Program-made: the position numbers and the translations under genes
The notes under the pieces: model-generated
What the model was told of the DNA's origin: nothing
The model's input: the letters and a program-made list of their open reading frames with translations, nothing else
Database searches by the model: none
Shown: positions 4,803 through 5,654 of the stretch, piece by piece
Position numbering within the stretch: the stretch's first letter is position 1
How the letters are laid out: each line of letters starts with the position of its first letter
Assembly: GCA_025934615.1 (NCBI GenBank)
Contig: JAICXS010000151.1
Span: forward strand, 1 to 5,654
Direction of reading: 5' to 3'
Source: Nitrospiraceae bacterium
GTDB lineage: Bacteria > Nitrospirota > Nitrospiria > Nitrospirales > Nitrospiraceae
Length of the DNA: 5,654 nt

Positions 4803-5654
4803 GTGCCGCGAGACCTTTCGCTCGCTGAAATATTTCAGCTTGGATATTACTGGGAAACGAAGATTCTCTTGACGGCGGTCAAGCTCGAATTATTCACGGT
4901 CCTGGATGGAAAGGAACTCAGCGCAGGAGAAATTGCGAACCGCATCCATGTTGATGCCGAGCGTCTCCAACTCCTCATGAATGCCTTGGTGGCTATGCGA
5001 ATACTGACCAAACAGGGGGATCGATTTGCCAACAGCTCGGTTGCGCAGACCTATTTGGTAAAAACGATGACTCAATATGTGGGACATTTATTAGTGCTCC
5101 AAGATGCCGAGTGGGACAATTGGGGACGCTTGGAGGAGACGATTCGAACCGGACGATCGCCGGTCGCACGCCATCTCTTCGAAACCAATCCAGGCCTTGG
5201 TGCCAATGTGCTCTCAGTGCTTGATCGGATCGGACAACAGAGCGGGCCGGAGTTAGCCAAGCGACTGAAGTTCCATGGCATTAGCACTTTACTTGATTTA
5301 GGAGGCGGCGCAGCGACGAATGCAATTGCCTTCTGTCAGGTCTATCCCACACTCAAGACCACGGTGTTCGATCTTCCCGACACGCTGAAAATAGCCGGGC
5401 GGCGAGTCAAGGAAGCAGGACTTGAATCGCGTATCGATCTGATCGCAGGCGATTTCAATCGTGATGCCTGGGGCGGTCCCTACGATGCCGTCTTGATGTC
5501 GGACATTCTGCACTATCAAGGGCTTGAGGCGAATACCGATCTGGTAAAGCAAGCGTTTCTTCATGTAAAGCCTGGCGGCCGTCTCATTATCAAGGATCGG
5601 TTCCTCGATGAAGCCGGCACGAGCCCTGCCTGGGCCACCGCGTTTGCCGTGCAT
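4803..5654 (+). CDS. SAM-dependent O-methyltransferase family 2 type protein (3' end outside window)
   Basis: The frame is open from the GTG at 4803 to the edge, giving 284 residues with no stop. Residues 6-90 look like the winged-helix dimerisation domain of family 2 O-methyltransferases (YYWETKILLTAVKLELF; LSAGEIANRIHVDAERLQLL). The Rossmann-like SAM domain follows. Motif I is LLDLGGGAATNA (153-164), an acidic D180 lies in VFDLPD, GDF is at 216-218, and LMSDILHYQG is at 231-240, where H237 sits where plant enzymes of the family have their catalytic base, if the alignment holds. VKPGGRLIIKDRF (254-266) is the typical late motif. Related enzymes methylate hydroxyl groups of small molecules, including plant phenolics, acetylserotonin and carotenoids (CrtF). 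The substrate cannot be read from the sequence. Motif I has Ala where many relatives have Gly after the GGG run. Family members are usually about 330-370 residues, so perhaps 50-90 are missing. It probably belongs to a separate unit from the copper-site genes. Confidence 0.88.
   Translation, partial: MPRDLSLAEIFQLGYYWETKILLTAVKLELFTVLDGKELSAGEIANRIHVDAERLQLLMNALVAMRILTKQGDRFANSSVAQTYLVKTMTQYVGHLLVLQDAEWDNWGRLEETIRTGRSPVARHLFETNPGLGANVLSVLDRIGQQSGPELAKRLKFHGISTLLDLGGGAATNAIAFCQVYPTLKTTVFDLPDTLKIAGRRVKEAGLESRIDLIAGDFNRDAWGGPYDAVLMSDILHYQGLEANTDLVKQAFLHVKPGGRLIIKDRFLDEAGTSPAWATAFAVH

Noticed and set aside
4801..4872. Short frame from the ATG at 4801
   Set aside because: It overlaps the GTG start of the methyltransferase, stops after 23 codons and shows no features; the shared ribosome binding site is better explained by the GTG.
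5298..5654. Minus-strand open frame at the right edge
   Set aside because: It lies opposite the SAM-binding domain of the methyltransferase, whose motifs are clear, and has no recognisable protein features.

Overview
The window reads as a bacterial chromosome segment of moderately high GC. It is most consistent with a Nitrospira-like member of the Nitrospirota. That assignment rests on the style of the proteins and on a ~120 bp palindromic intergenic repeat that I associate, from memory only, with Nitrospira genomes; it is an inference. All five genes lie on the + strand and the minus strand holds nothing convincing.

Layout. Positions 1-18 look like the 3' half of a terminator belonging to a gene left of the window. 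Two paralogous exported proteins follow (76-984 and 1135-2082). Each carries a cupredoxin-like copper site (His ... Cys-x2-His-x2-Met) followed by a carboxypeptidase-regulatory-like beta-sandwich. They are separated by a long imperfect palindrome (985-1104). A protein with an N-terminal hydrophobic export or anchor segment and about ten HEAT repeats (2106-3539, GTG start) follows only 23 bp after the second paralog and is probably co-transcribed with it. After a 186 bp gap with one or two good promoters comes a third, more divergent member of the copper-site family (3726-4517), with an ideal ribosome binding site and a strong intrinsic terminator (4543-4579). A degenerate second copy of the palindrome follows (4581-4704). 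The window ends inside a SAM-dependent methyltransferase of the dimerising O-methyltransferase type (4803 to the edge, GTG start).

How they may work together. The three family members share the same layout: signal peptide, a conserved Cys pair, a His, then Cys-x2-His-x2-Met, then a small beta-sandwich. All should lie outside the cytoplasm. The cluster is best read as a set of predicted periplasmic copper proteins with a HEAT-repeat partner or scaffold. Whether they carry electrons, store copper or do something else cannot be decided from sequence. The methyltransferase follows a terminator and a repeat and is probably a separate unit.

The most unusual features are the two palindromic repeats, which keep their folded shape although their arm sequences differ, and the clustering of three copper-site paralogs around an exported HEAT-repeat protein.
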